This document shows, in pieces, positions 1-7,045 of a stretch of DNA of 34,877 nucleotides; the first letter of the stretch is position 1; every line of letters starts with the position of its first letter. The DNA comes from Bacteroidia bacterium (lineage in GTDB: Bacteria; Bacteroidota; Bacteroidia; Bacteroidales; GWF2-35-48), in contig JACREX010000216.1 of assembly GCA_016212695.1 (NCBI GenBank), positions 1 to 34,877 on the forward strand, written 5' to 3'. The notes under the pieces were generated by a model. The model had not been told where the DNA came from. It saw only the letters and a program-made list of their open reading frames with translations, and searched no databases. A program made the position numbers and the translations under genes.

Positions 1-355
1 CGGTCTTTTTATCAATCTTGCGAGATTCTACAACACGAAATTTAAGATTGTCTTTGGCTCTAACAACAAAATATGATAATGCCAGATTCATTCTGTATAA
101 CCTTGAATAATCAACATAGGCACGATCCATTACATAGAATGCATTTTCTTCAGATATCAACCCATCAAGTGCATTTACATCATGAAGTTTGCCATCACTG
201 ATATAGATAAATGTTGGCAGGTTGTCATTGCCGGATTCATCATTGACATTGACATTGCCGTTAAAGGGGTAGTGGGCAACGAGACCGGTGGTGGGGATTT
301 GGGCTGAACAAGTTCCAAGCCCCAAATACCAAGTTCCAAGAAACAAAATGAACAA
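1..355 (-). pseudogene. Chimeric ORF: signal peptide and LamG-type start joined to an IS4-type transposase segment (partial, runs off the window)
   Basis: Reading the reverse strand from about 355 to 1 gives one open frame. It starts with a hydrophobic signal-like stretch ending TCSAQ, followed by LVAHYPFNGN and DESGND, the typical opening of concanavalin/LamG domains in secreted Bacteroidota proteins. Near position 215 it changes without a stop into LPTFIYISDGKLHDVNALD, then FYVMDRAYVDYSRLY and YFVVRAKDN, which is the central DDE region of IS4-family transposases. No gene family joins these two parts, so I read it as a recombination scar or decayed fusion. The frame has no ATG; TTG at 355-353 is the best start, and the frame is open back to about 447. 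The C-terminus lies beyond position 1. An assembly join is the main alternative. The transposase assignment is firm; the LamG assignment rests on a short motif. Confidence 0.6.
302..346. repeat. Word-like repeat (AAGTTCCAAG) inside the chimeric ORF
   Basis: The word AGTTCCAAG occurs twice, with a related CCCCAAATACC between copies. On the reverse strand this reads as CTTGGAACTTGG-type repeats and supplies the hydrophobic core of the signal-like peptide of the chimeric ORF. It belongs to the quasi-tandem repeats seen at 5231-5374, 6823-6866, 11780-11856 and 16497-16600, each built on a different word. Confidence 0.5.
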
Positions 356-438
356 TCGAACAGCGAAGAGCGGCGCTCCCTTCAGGGAATTAAAGGGCAA
401 CGGGGGCAAAATTCCAAGAAATAATAATTCCAAAAAAT

Positions 439-729
439 CTACTTATCTGAGGCATACGATAAATTTAATTGTTTCCATTGCTCAAATGAAATTCCACATA
501 ATTTTAAATATAAAGAATTTGGGCACAATTCTATTTCATTGCTCCATGAGATTGCATCTGTTTCAGTATTAATATATACTTTAAAAAATAAATCGTTGTC
601 GTCCCATTCTTTAAAAATGCCATGTCCTGCCAGGTGAGAAAGGTCAATATTCCCTTCTTTATTATCGGAAAACCGGATAAAGATAATGAATTTCTCAATT
701 GCTTTTACAAATATCGGCTTTGCAATCAT
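439..729 (-). CDS. DUF2442 domain-containing small protein
   Basis: This 96-residue protein fits the DUF2442 pattern: a beta-rich start (IFVKAIEKFIIFIRFSDNKE), the hallmark segment around DLSHLAGHGIFKEW, then DNDLFFKVYINTETDAISW and ELCPNSLYLK. DUF2442 proteins are small, often occur beside toxin-antitoxin or mobile DNA, and have no proven biochemical role in general. I chose the ATG at 729 (MIAKPIFV) because the family begins there; the frame is open to an ATG at 771, which would add a poorly conserved, Asn/Tyr-rich 14-residue extension. Downstream on the same strand lies the chimeric transposase ORF. The tail FEQWKQLNLSYASDK runs past the usual domain end. No clear promoter was found. Confidence 0.7.
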   Translation of the reverse strand: MIAKPIFVKAIEKFIIFIRFSDNKEGNIDLSHLAGHGIFKEWDDNDLFFKVYINTETDAISWSNEIELCPNSLYLKLCGISFEQWKQLNLSYASDK

Positions 730-794
730 GGTATAATAATAATTTGCATTTTGTTTATAGTTAATAATCAAAGAAGCGCTTTAAGTGCCACATT

Positions 795-848
795 GAGCGT
801 TCGACTGAGACTTCGGCGTGAGTTCAGTCGAACGCTCACGCCGAAGTC
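795..848. repeat. Interleaved palindrome with A-B-A'-B' order
   Basis: Four 14-base segments follow one another: A 795-808, B 809-822, A' 824-837 and B' 835-848. A' is the exact reverse complement of A and B' of B; A' and B' share three bases. As RNA or single-stranded DNA, A/A' and B/B' would form either competing hairpins or an H-type pseudoknot. It lies in the gene-free stretch 730-978, which is otherwise AT-rich with nothing I recognise. A shorter element with the same order is at 34746-34772. Confidence 0.75.
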
Positions 849-978
849 CTGCCGAAATACAACGCTCTTTATGATTGTATTTTAGTTTTTACATAATTTT
901 CAAATTTTAATAAATATTTATACAATTAAATTAAAGGTATAATTTTAATTTCTTTTGCAAAATATTTGATTTCAAATA

Positions 979-1353
979 TTACCAAATCCTTTTTATTTCG
1001 TATTTATCGAAAAATTCATCATTACTGACAACATGTATCTTTTCAGCCAATGCCTGAGAAATTATAAGGCGATCAAAAGGGTCTTTATGATGAAACTCCA
1101 GATTCATCAGTTTTTCAAAATGAAAAAATGATATGTTGAGATGCTGATACCCTTTTAACGAATAGAGTATTTCTAAAGGTTTATTTAATTGTAATTTTCC
1201 GAGGCTGGCTTTTATTACAATTTCCCAAAAAGATGCAATGCTAATAAATTTAATATTTCCGGGGTTCTGTATGGCATCTTTTGCTTTATCTGTTAAGCGA
1301 AGATCAGCTGCCTCATACCATAAAAATGCCTGTGTGTCTAATAATAAATTCAT
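979..1353 (-). CDS. PIN-domain toxin, VapC-like (type II toxin-antitoxin)
   Basis: A 124-residue PIN-domain protein. Members of this family are Mg-dependent ribonucleases that cut tRNA or other RNA when freed from their antitoxin. The acidic residues expected of the active site are visible: Asp6 in MNLLLDTQAFLW, Glu44 in ASFWEIVIK, Asp91 and Asp94 in HHKDPFDRLI, and Asp112 in VVSNDEFF. HxKDPFDR is typical of the COG3744 group of PIN toxins. The length is normal and all key residues are present, so it is probably active. Its ATG overlaps the stop of the upstream DUF2281 gene by 4 nt (ATGA), indicating translational coupling. The shared promoter is at 1828-1859. Confidence 0.9.
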   Translation of the reverse strand: MNLLLDTQAFLWYEAADLRLTDKAKDAIQNPGNIKFISIASFWEIVIKASLGKLQLNKPLEILYSLKGYQHLNISFFHFEKLMNLEFHHKDPFDRLIISQALAEKIHVVSNDEFFDKYEIKRIW

Positions 1354-1568
1354 GGCATGTATTCTTTAAAATCCTCTAAAGGTTCGTTAAAATCAGGCGA
1401 CATTACAATTTGTCCTTTCATGCGACCATATTCCGGTGAATTAGATAAGTCCTTTTTTCTTGTTCTGGTAAATTTAAGCCTTATTCGTTCAATGTTATTA
1501 AGAATATTTTCGTCATTAACATGTAAAATCCAGTCTAATAATTCTAATTTTTTTTCCTGTATTTGCAT
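1350..1568 (-). CDS. DUF2281-type small protein, probable antitoxin of the PIN toxin
   Basis: A 72-residue protein. Its N-terminal half is charged and helical (KKLELLDWILHVNDENILNNIERI). Its C-terminal half carries GRMKGQIVMSPDFNEP followed by LEDFKEYM. This ending is characteristic of DUF2281 antitoxins, where the tail is thought to sit over the PIN active site; that mechanism is family knowledge, not seen here. The stop overlaps the toxin start by 4 nt, the usual antitoxin-first order. It starts 26 nt after the stop of another antitoxin-like gene. No separate DNA-binding domain is obvious. Confidence 0.85.
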   Translation of the reverse strand: MQIQEKKLELLDWILHVNDENILNNIERIRLKFTRTRKKDLSNSPEYGRMKGQIVMSPDFNEPLEDFKEYMP

Positions 1569-1594
1569 TTTATTATCTCTTTTTAAAAATTCTT

Positions 1595-1810
1595 TTATCT
1601 TCCGTTATCATCATACATGTCCTCTCTTCTAAATGTTTCATTTGGATTAATCGTACCTTTTAAATCCATAAACCATAAAGGTTCTTTAGTCTTTGGAGTA
1701 TCATCTATAACAATTAAAATGTCATATTCTCCCTTTGGCAATGTACTTGGCAATGGAAACATTAAAATTGAATTGTCTGTTACAGTAGCTTTTGTATTTA
1801 AAGTTATCAT
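1595..1810 (-). CDS. Small antitoxin-like protein, first gene of the PIN operon
   Basis: A 71-residue protein beginning MITLNTKATVTDNSILMFPLP, then LPKGEYDILIVIDD, and ending NETFRREDMYDDNGR. The pattern of a short beta strand, 'xLPKGEYDxxIVI' and an acidic/basic tail is shared by many small proteins encoded just before DUF2281/PIN or other toxin genes, possibly as an antitoxin or DNA-binding N-terminal module; I cannot name a Pfam family with certainty. It is the first gene after a good promoter (1828-1859) and is followed after 26 nt by the DUF2281 gene, so three genes probably form one transcript. It may provide the DNA-binding, autoregulatory part absent from the DUF2281 protein. Confidence 0.75.
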   Translation of the reverse strand: MITLNTKATVTDNSILMFPLPSTLPKGEYDILIVIDDTPKTKEPLWFMDLKGTINPNETFRREDMYDDNGR

Positions 1811-1827
1811 ATTGCTAATTTTTTCTA

Positions 1828-1859
1828 CAAAATTAAGAAATCTTTACTCAATAATCAAA
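1828..1859 (-). promoter_or_regulatory. Promoter of the toxin-antitoxin operon
   Basis: On the reverse strand a -33 box TTTG (1859-1856) is followed by 20 nt and a -7 box TAATTTTG (1835-1828), matching the Bacteroidota consensus TTTG - about 19 - TAnnTTTG. Transcription would begin near 1821, about 10 nt before the ATG at 1810. Confidence 0.6.
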
Positions 1860-1996
1860 ATCATAAGATAAAATCTGTGGGTACGGCAACGGAGCATTGT
1901 GTAAAAAAATTGCTTCGGCTATATTCGGCATAATGCCGCTCAATTTTATAAAAAAGAGAGCAATAAAAGAAGAGTAAATCTTTTTTATAGTTATTG

Positions 1997-2026
1997 TTGT
2001 AAATTTCTGCTATATATTTATTTTTG
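1997..2026 (+). promoter_or_regulatory. Promoter for the amino-acid transport block
   Basis: TTG at 1997-1999, 19 nt, then TATTTTTG at 2019-2026, an exact TAnnTTTG box at consensus spacing. The start of transcription would be near 2033, giving a leader of about 250 nt before the ATG at 2284 that contains the palindromic repeat. Confidence 0.6.
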
Positions 2027-2080
2027 AGGAAAATTTAACTAATAAACTACCTCGCAGCAGAGTTGACGATGTATTAAAAT

Positions 2081-2226
2081 CGTCTTTGCGAGGCTCTGCC
2101 CTGAGTGAACACTGAGCCTGAAGTGTGTCGAAGGGACAGAGTCCGAAGCAATCTGATTTTAGAGATTGCTTCCTGCTTCGTTCACTTCGACTGTGCTCAG
2201 TGCAACGCCTCGCAGTCGCAATGACG
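2081..2226. repeat. Imperfect long palindrome, MITE-like dispersed repeat
   Basis: The left arm (2081-2154) and right arm (2163-2226) are partly reverse complementary. The innermost 10 bp, GAAGCAATCT / AGATTGCTTC, pair perfectly around an 8-nt loop at 2155-2162. The outer ends, starting CGTCTTTGCGAGGC and ending GCCTCGCAGTCGCAATGACG, pair with small insertions. Sequences of the CTTCGACT...CTCAGTG and CGCAATGACG type are, to my knowledge, dispersed in many Bacteroidota genomes. No ORF is present, so it would be non-autonomous. Confidence 0.7.
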
Positions 2227-2234
2227 TAAACGCA

Positions 2235-2252
2235 GTCCCGCCAAGGCGGGAC
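2235..2252. repeat. Perfect 8-bp GC hairpin in the permease leader
   Basis: GTCCCGCC, AA, GGCGGGAC form a perfect stem with a 2-nt centre, 31 nt before the ATG at 2284. No U-run follows, so it is not a standard terminator. As RNA it would be a stable stem close to the ribosome binding region. Confidence 0.75.
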
Positions 2253-2283
2253 GAGGAATTAAACCTGTAAAAATTAATAAAGC

Positions 2284-3759
2284 ATGTCAAAATTATTCAG
2301 AACAAAACCGTTAGACCAGCTTTTTGCAGAATCGGAAGACTCGGGAAAAGGCCTCAAAAGATCGCTTACAGCCATGAGCCTGGTTGCGCTTGGCATAGGA
2401 GCGATCATCGGAGCCGGGTTGTTTGTGAGAACGGCTGCCGCCGCTGCAAATAATGCCGGGCCTTCGGTAACCATCGGCTTTATTATTGCAGGTATCGGCT
2501 GCGCATTTGCAGGGCTATGCTATGCGGAATTTGCTTCCATGATACCAATTTCCGGCAGCGCATATACTTATTCATATGCAACCATGGGAGAACTGATGGC
2601 ATGGATCATCGGATGGGATCTTGTGCTGGAATATGCATTGGGCGCTGCAACGGTAAGTATCGCATGGAGCGAATACCTGAATAAACTGCTCGGTTATTTT
2701 GATCTCAGAATCCCTTTTGAGTGGTGCCATTCACCCTTCGATGTGCTTACTGATGCCGGCGGGCAGGTAGTTGCTCACGGCATAATGAACATACCTGCGC
2801 TTTTTATTGTTTTTCTCCTAACGCTTCTGTTAATAAAAGGAGCCCGCGAATCATCCCTTGTCAATGCTTTAATTGTAATCACTAAAGTAACCATTGTTAT
2901 CCTGTTTATCGTTTTTGGCTGGTCGTTTATCAAGACTTCAAATCATACGCCGTTTATTCCTGAACCCAGCACCTATACGGACGACCAGGGAGTGCCGCAT
3001 AATTTTGGCGGAATACTTGGTATTCTCGGCGCGGCAGGAGTAGTATTCTTTGCTTTTATCGGTTTTGATGCCGTATCTACCGCAGCGCAGGAAACAAAAA
3101 ATCCGAAAAGGGCAATGCCTATCGGGATACTTGGTTCTCTCGCCATATGTACCGTATTGTATATTTTATTTGCCTATGTACTAACAGGCGTTGCAGGTAT
3201 CGAAGATTTCCGGAGGGCAGGGAAAGAAGCCTCGGTTGCATATGCCATTCAAACGTATATGATAGGATATGGATGGCTTGCAAAACTTGTTACAGTGGCT
3301 ATTCTTGCCGGATTCTCTTCTGTTATACTCGTCATGTTATTTGGCCAGTCGCGTGTTTTTTATTCGATGAGCAGAGACGGGCTGGTTCCAAAAATATTTT
3401 CTGATATTCACTCAAAATTCCGTACACCCTATAAATCCAATATTCTGTTCTTTCTTTTTGTAGGCATGTTTGCCTCTTTTGTTCCGGGAGATATAGTAGG
3501 AGATATGACCAGTATCGGAACATTATTTGCATTTATGCTTGTGTGCGCAGGAGTTTGGATCATGCGACGGACGCATCCTGAAATTCAACGCCAGTTTAAA
3601 GCTCCGCTCGTTCCACTGGTACCCATACTGGGAATTATTGTTTGCGGGGCCATGGTCTTTGGCCTCGGCTGGGCAAACTGGACAAGGCTTGGAATATGGA
3701 TGGTTATCGGGCTTGTCATATATTTTGCTTACAGTTTCAGAAAAAGCAAATTGAGTTAA
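2284..3759 (+). CDS. APC-superfamily amino acid permease (cationic amino acid transporter type)
   Basis: A 491-residue inner-membrane transporter with a cytoplasmic N-terminus (LFRTKPLDQLFAESEDSGKG) typical of YfnA/CAT-type permeases. TM1 contains GIGAIIGAGLFVRTAAAAA, the broken-helix substrate motif of APC carriers. Mid-protein FFAFIGFDAVSTAAQETKNP and KRAMPIGILGSL is the most conserved CAT-family segment. About 12-14 hydrophobic helices can be counted, ending in a basic tail (FRKSKLS). The family imports amino acids by proton coupling or exchange; this branch often takes cationic or branched-chain residues, so lysine is plausible given the LKR/SDH genes downstream, but the substrate is inferred. 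The next gene starts 1 nt after the stop, so the two are cotranscribed. The leader contains a palindromic repeat and a GC hairpin. Confidence 0.9.
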   Translation: MSKLFRTKPLDQLFAESEDSGKGLKRSLTAMSLVALGIGAIIGAGLFVRTAAAAANNAGPSVTIGFIIAGIGCAFAGLCYAEFASMIPISGSAYTYSYATMGELMAWIIGWDLVLEYALGAATVSIAWSEYLNKLLGYFDLRIPFEWCHSPFDVLTDAGGQVVAHGIMNIPALFIVFLLTLLLIKGARESSLVNALIVITKVTIVILFIVFGWSFIKTSNHTPFIPEPSTYTDDQGVPHNFGGILGILGAAGVVFFAFIGFDAVSTAAQETKNPKRAMPIGILGSLAICTVLYILFAYVLTGVAGIEDFRRAGKEASVAYAIQTYMIGYGWLAKLVTVAILAGFSSVILVMLFGQSRVFYSMSRDGLVPKIFSDIHSKFRTPYKSNILFFLFVGMFASFVPGDIVGDMTSIGTLFAFMLVCAGVWIMRRTHPEIQRQFKAPLVPLVPILGIIVCGAMVFGLGWANWTRLGIWMVIGLVIYFAYSFRKSKLS

Positions 3760-3760
3760 T

Positions 3761-5230
3761 ATGAGCGCAATGATATTAGTTTTCATTTTATACCTGGCAG
3801 CCTTGCTGATCATAACATTTTACACGGCCAGAATGTCGAAAACCGCATCGGATTTTGTATTGGGCGGGAAAAAAATTTCCGGGTTTAATTTAGCGTTAAG
3901 CGAACGCGCCACCGGCGAATCGGCCTGGCTGATATTAGGTCTTACAGGCGCAGCCTATTATAAAGGGATGCAGGAAATATGGAGCGCGCTCGGATGTGTT
4001 TTGGGAATTGTTTTTATATGGATCGTGATGAGTAACCGGTTGCGCATGGAGACCGAAAAGACCGGAGCCTTAACCATTAACAGCCTGCTTTCAAAAAAAT
4101 TTCCTGGCGCAGAAAAAACCATCGGAACATTATCGTCGCTCATTGTTATATTTTTCCTGTTGTTTTATATAGAAGCCCAGTTTTATGGCGGAGGCAAAGT
4201 ATTGTTCGACACATTTGGCCTCAACCCTATATGGGGAATTGTGATCGGTTCGCTCATTGTTGTGTTTTATTGCATGATCGGCGGTTTTATTACCGTTGTT
4301 GCCACAGATGTATTCCAGGCGATCCTTATGATTATCTCCCTGATTTTACTCCCGGTTATTTTGCTCTACCTTGCATCGAAAAATAATATTCATATTGCTG
4401 AAGCGATACAAAGAGCCGGAGAGTCGTACAGCTCGCTAACAGCAGGTAAAACCGGTATTCCGGCAATACTATTAATTATTAGCGGCATGAGTTGGGCGCT
4501 GGGCTATACGGGGCAACCCCAGTTACTGACCCGGATGATGGCCATCAAATCAAAGAAAGATATAGTAACCGCCAAACGGGTTGCCATTTTATGGACACTG
4601 ATCGCATATGCGGGAGCCGTGTTTATCGGCTGGGCGGGTTATGCATTTGTAAGCGGAGGTTTAATAGAAGGAAGCGCTGTTGAAAGATTAGCCGACGTGA
4701 ATAATAAAGGGTTTGAACTGATATTCCCGGTTATCATTAATGCCTTTGTTACTCCTGTGATTGCAGGGATATTGCTCTCCGGAGCCATTTCGGCCATGAT
4801 GTCTACGGCTTCTTCAGAAATCATTCTTTGTTCTTCTTCCGTTACGGAAGATATCTACGGAAATTATTCGAAGAAAAAATTAAATCCTATGCAATCGTTA
4901 TGGTTTAACCGGATCATGACATTAGTTGTCGGGCTTATTGCTTTCGTTATGGCGCTGACCGTTAAAGATTCTGTTTTTGGATTGGTTTCGTATGCATGGT
5001 CAGGAATAGGATCATCATTCGGGCCCGCGTTGCTGTTGCTGCTGTTCTGGAAAAAATTTTCACGCGCAGGAGTGATTGCCTCATTGCTTTCAGGAACTAT
5101 AGGAACCATTTTATGGAAAAACTTTTTTGAAAAAGATACCGGGATTTCTGAACGTCTTACCAGTTTTATATTTGCATTTATAATGGCAGTGGTGTTTTCG
5201 TATTTATTTCCGGAAAAGGAGAAGGAGTAG
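3761..5230 (+). CDS. Sodium:solute symporter, PutP-like (SSS family)
   Basis: A 489-residue membrane protein of the sodium/solute symporter family. The order matches PutP: FVLGGKKISGFNLALSERA at TM1, then ESAWLILGLTGAAYYKGMQE, GGFITVVATDVFQAILM mid-protein, and MMSTASSEIILCSSSVTEDI in the helix that carries Na2-site Ser/Thr residues in PutP. About 13 helices are visible. In PutP the TM1-TM2 segment reads ASDMSGW where this protein has ATGESAW, so the substrate may not be proline. The gene starts 1 nt after the upstream permease stop and is probably cotranscribed with it. It is followed by a purine-rich repeat region. Role: Na-driven uptake of an amino acid or related solute across the inner membrane. 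Confidence 0.88.
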   Translation: MSAMILVFILYLAALLIITFYTARMSKTASDFVLGGKKISGFNLALSERATGESAWLILGLTGAAYYKGMQEIWSALGCVLGIVFIWIVMSNRLRMETEKTGALTINSLLSKKFPGAEKTIGTLSSLIVIFFLLFYIEAQFYGGGKVLFDTFGLNPIWGIVIGSLIVVFYCMIGGFITVVATDVFQAILMIISLILLPVILLYLASKNNIHIAEAIQRAGESYSSLTAGKTGIPAILLIISGMSWALGYTGQPQLLTRMMAIKSKKDIVTAKRVAILWTLIAYAGAVFIGWAGYAFVSGGLIEGSAVERLADVNNKGFELIFPVIINAFVTPVIAGILLSGAISAMMSTASSEIILCSSSVTEDIYGNYSKKKLNPMQSLWFNRIMTLVVGLIAFVMALTVKDSVFGLVSYAWSGIGSSFGPALLLLLFWKKFSRAGVIASLLSGTIGTILWKNFFEKDTGISERLTSFIFAFIMAVVFSYLFPEKEKE

Positions 5231-5374
5231 ATGGATGCAGGATGCAGGTGGCAGGATGCTGATTACTGGTTGCGGGATGAAGGAGAGATGATGAAATGAA
5301 GTAGGAGGTAGGAGGTAGGAGGTAAAGTATGAAAAAGGAGAGATGAGGAGAGAGATCAATTTGGAAATTTGGAA
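5231..5374. repeat. Purine-rich word-like repeat region with tandem AGGAGG
   Basis: Almost the whole gap is G/A-rich on the + strand. It is built of short words: GGATGCAGGATGCAGGTGG near the start, three exact copies of TAGGAGG at 5302-5322, then GGAAATTTGGAAATGG running into the next start codon. The last AGGAGG lies 6 nt before ATG AAA AAG GAG AGA TGA at 5329-5346, a possible 5-codon minigene. Strong Shine-Dalgarno sequences are unusual in Bacteroidota, so this may be an accident of the repeat. Confidence 0.6.
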
Positions 5375-6859
5375 ATGGCAAGTAGAATGAAGCCGGATAG
5401 CGTGAACGAGCCTTCGTTTAAAAAGAGCCTGAATCTGTTTGATTCAACAGCAATTGTTGTTGGGTCTATGATAGGCTCCGGAATTTTTATTGTGAGCGCA
5501 GATATGGGCAGAACGCTGGGTTCGCCGGGCTGGCTGCTTGCGGCATGGCTTATAACCGGGATACTTACCATTTTTGCCGCGCTGAGTTATGGCGAACTGG
5601 CCGCGATGATGCCCAAAGCCGGAGGACAGTATGTTTATTTAAAAGAAGCGTATAATCCGCTCTTCGGTTTTTTATACGGATGGACGCTTTTTCTTGTAAT
5701 TCAAACCGGAACCATCGCCGCTGTTGCCATGGCTTTTTCGAAGTATGCCGGAGTTATTTTTCCATGGCTGTCGGAAAAAAATATCTGGCTTGATATAGGT
5801 TTTATAAAATTCAACACGGTTCAGATATTGGCGATAGCTTCTATTATAGCGCTGACATGGATCAACTCAAGAGGCATTGCATCCGGCAAGTTAGTTCAAA
5901 ATTCTTTTACTTTTACCAAGGTTATTGTACTAATCACTTTTATTATTATCGGACTTTCTTTTGCAAAAAATGCCGGCGCCATAAAACTGAACAGCGATAT
6001 TTTCTGGGATGCCATGAAAACACAAGACGGGAAAGCTGTTCCATTAGCGGGGTTTGCATTGGTTGCAGCCATCGGGACCGCCATGGTGGGTTCCCTGTTT
6101 TCTTCAGATGCCTGGAACAATATAACATTTACAGCAGGCGAGGTTATAAATCCTAAAAAAAATGTACCGCTCAGCCTTTTTTTCGGGACATTAATTGTTA
6201 CGATAATATATATATTAGCCAACTTTGTTTACCTGCAAACACTGCCGTTGCGCGGAAGCCCGGAAGGCGTTTCTGTCTTTGAAAGAGGCATTCAGTTTGC
6301 TACCAACGACAGACTCGGAACTGCCTCTATGAGCGGAATCATCGGGAACTATGCAACTATTATCATGGCAATCTTAGTAATTGTTTCCACATTCGGATGC
6401 AACAACGGATTAATACTTTCAGGAGCGCGCGTGTATTACGCCATGGCAAAGGATAATTTATTTTTCAGGAAAGCCGGACAGTTAAATAAAAACAGCGTTC
6501 CTGCCACAGGCCTGTATATTCAATGTATCTGGGCCTGCCTTTTGTGCCTGTCCGGCACCTACGGAGATTTATTAGACTATGTGATTTTTGCCGTATTGAT
6601 TTTTTATGTGATGACGATTACCGGAATTTTTGTGTTACGCAAGAAACGGCCCGATGCGGAACGGCCCTACAAAGCATTCGGTTACCCGGTGGTTCCGGCA
6701 ATTTATATCATTACAGCCACCTTAATTATGATAGACCTGCTGATCTACAAACCCAATTACACATGGCCGGGATTGATCATTGTGTTGCTTGGCGTACCGG
6801 TTTATTTTGTGTGGAAAAAATTCGGACGACGGATGATTGACGACGGACGACACGGATGA
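5375..6859 (+). CDS. APC-superfamily amino acid permease (LAT/SteT-like)
   Basis: A 494-residue inner-membrane amino acid carrier. TM1 shows AIVVGSMIGSGIFIVSAD, the unwound helix of APC carriers, followed by GRTLGSPGWLLAAW and YGELAAMMPKAGGQYVYLKEA, characteristic of the L-type (LAT, SteT) branch. Later, FSSDAWNNITFTAGEVINPKKNVP is the conserved TM6-TM7 region. Three starts are possible: TTG 5369, ATG 5375 and ATG 5387 (MKPDSVNE); the upstream residues are encoded by repeat DNA, so 5387 may be the true one. The last ten codons (RRMIDDGRHG) are encoded by a GACGGATGACGG-type repeat that also supplies the stop. It lies 144 nt after the symporter on the same strand. Substrate unproven; probably neutral or basic amino acids. 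Confidence 0.9.
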   Translation: MASRMKPDSVNEPSFKKSLNLFDSTAIVVGSMIGSGIFIVSADMGRTLGSPGWLLAAWLITGILTIFAALSYGELAAMMPKAGGQYVYLKEAYNPLFGFLYGWTLFLVIQTGTIAAVAMAFSKYAGVIFPWLSEKNIWLDIGFIKFNTVQILAIASIIALTWINSRGIASGKLVQNSFTFTKVIVLITFIIIGLSFAKNAGAIKLNSDIFWDAMKTQDGKAVPLAGFALVAAIGTAMVGSLFSSDAWNNITFTAGEVINPKKNVPLSLFFGTLIVTIIYILANFVYLQTLPLRGSPEGVSVFERGIQFATNDRLGTASMSGIIGNYATIIMAILVIVSTFGCNNGLILSGARVYYAMAKDNLFFRKAGQLNKNSVPATGLYIQCIWACLLCLSGTYGDLLDYVIFAVLIFYVMTITGIFVLRKKRPDAERPYKAFGYPVVPAIYIITATLIMIDLLIYKPNYTWPGLIIVLLGVPVYFVWKKFGRRMIDDGRHG

Positions 6860-6866
6860 CGGATGT
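6823..6866. repeat. Word-like repeat (CGGACGACGGATGA) over the permease C-terminus
   Basis: The words CGGACGACGGATGA, TTGACGACGGACGAC and ACGGATGACGGATG follow one another. The repeat starts inside the permease gene, encodes its last residues and its TGA stop, then continues 7 nt beyond. Confidence 0.6.
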
Positions 6867-6879
6867 TCTGGAGTCAAAC

Positions 6880-6898
6880 ATGTATCTATCGGATACAT
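6880..6898 (+). terminator. Weak hairpin after the permease gene
   Basis: ATGTATC, a 5-nt loop, GATACAT, then TT. The stem is 7 bp and low in GC with no long U-run, so it is only a candidate terminator between the transport genes and the lysine-catabolism genes, which have their own promoter box. Confidence 0.3.
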
Positions 6899-7013
6899 TT
6901 CCGGATTTCATTCAATAATGCTTTTGACTACCCGCATTATAAATTGCAGAACAGGGTGAATTTTGTTAATAAATTTGTTGAATTTAACTGTAGCTTTATG
7001 TTTATTTTATTTC

Positions 7014-7021
7014 TATGTTTG
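7014..7021 (+). promoter_or_regulatory. -7 box (TATGTTTG) for the LKR/SDH pair
   Basis: An exact TAnnTTTG box lies 24 nt before the ATG at 7046, giving a predicted leader of about 17 nt. No TTG is seen at the ideal upstream spacing (about 6991-6994), so the -33 element is weak or absent. Confidence 0.4.
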
Positions 7022-7045
7022 CGGCCAAATTAAAATGAACCGGAT

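Larger units (their letters stand above)
1811..2283. other. 473-nt gene-free stretch with two divergent promoters and repeats
   Basis: This gap holds the reverse promoter of the toxin-antitoxin operon (1828-1859), a forward promoter (1997-2026), a 146-bp imperfect palindrome (2081-2226) and a perfect small hairpin (2235-2252). Between 1860 and 1996 I see only AT-rich DNA. No ORF with family resemblance was found on either strand. Confidence 0.6.

Noticed and set aside
288-572. 94-aa + strand frame near the left end
   Set aside because: It overlaps repeat DNA and the reverse DUF2442 and chimeric frames, both of which show family motifs; the + frame shows none.
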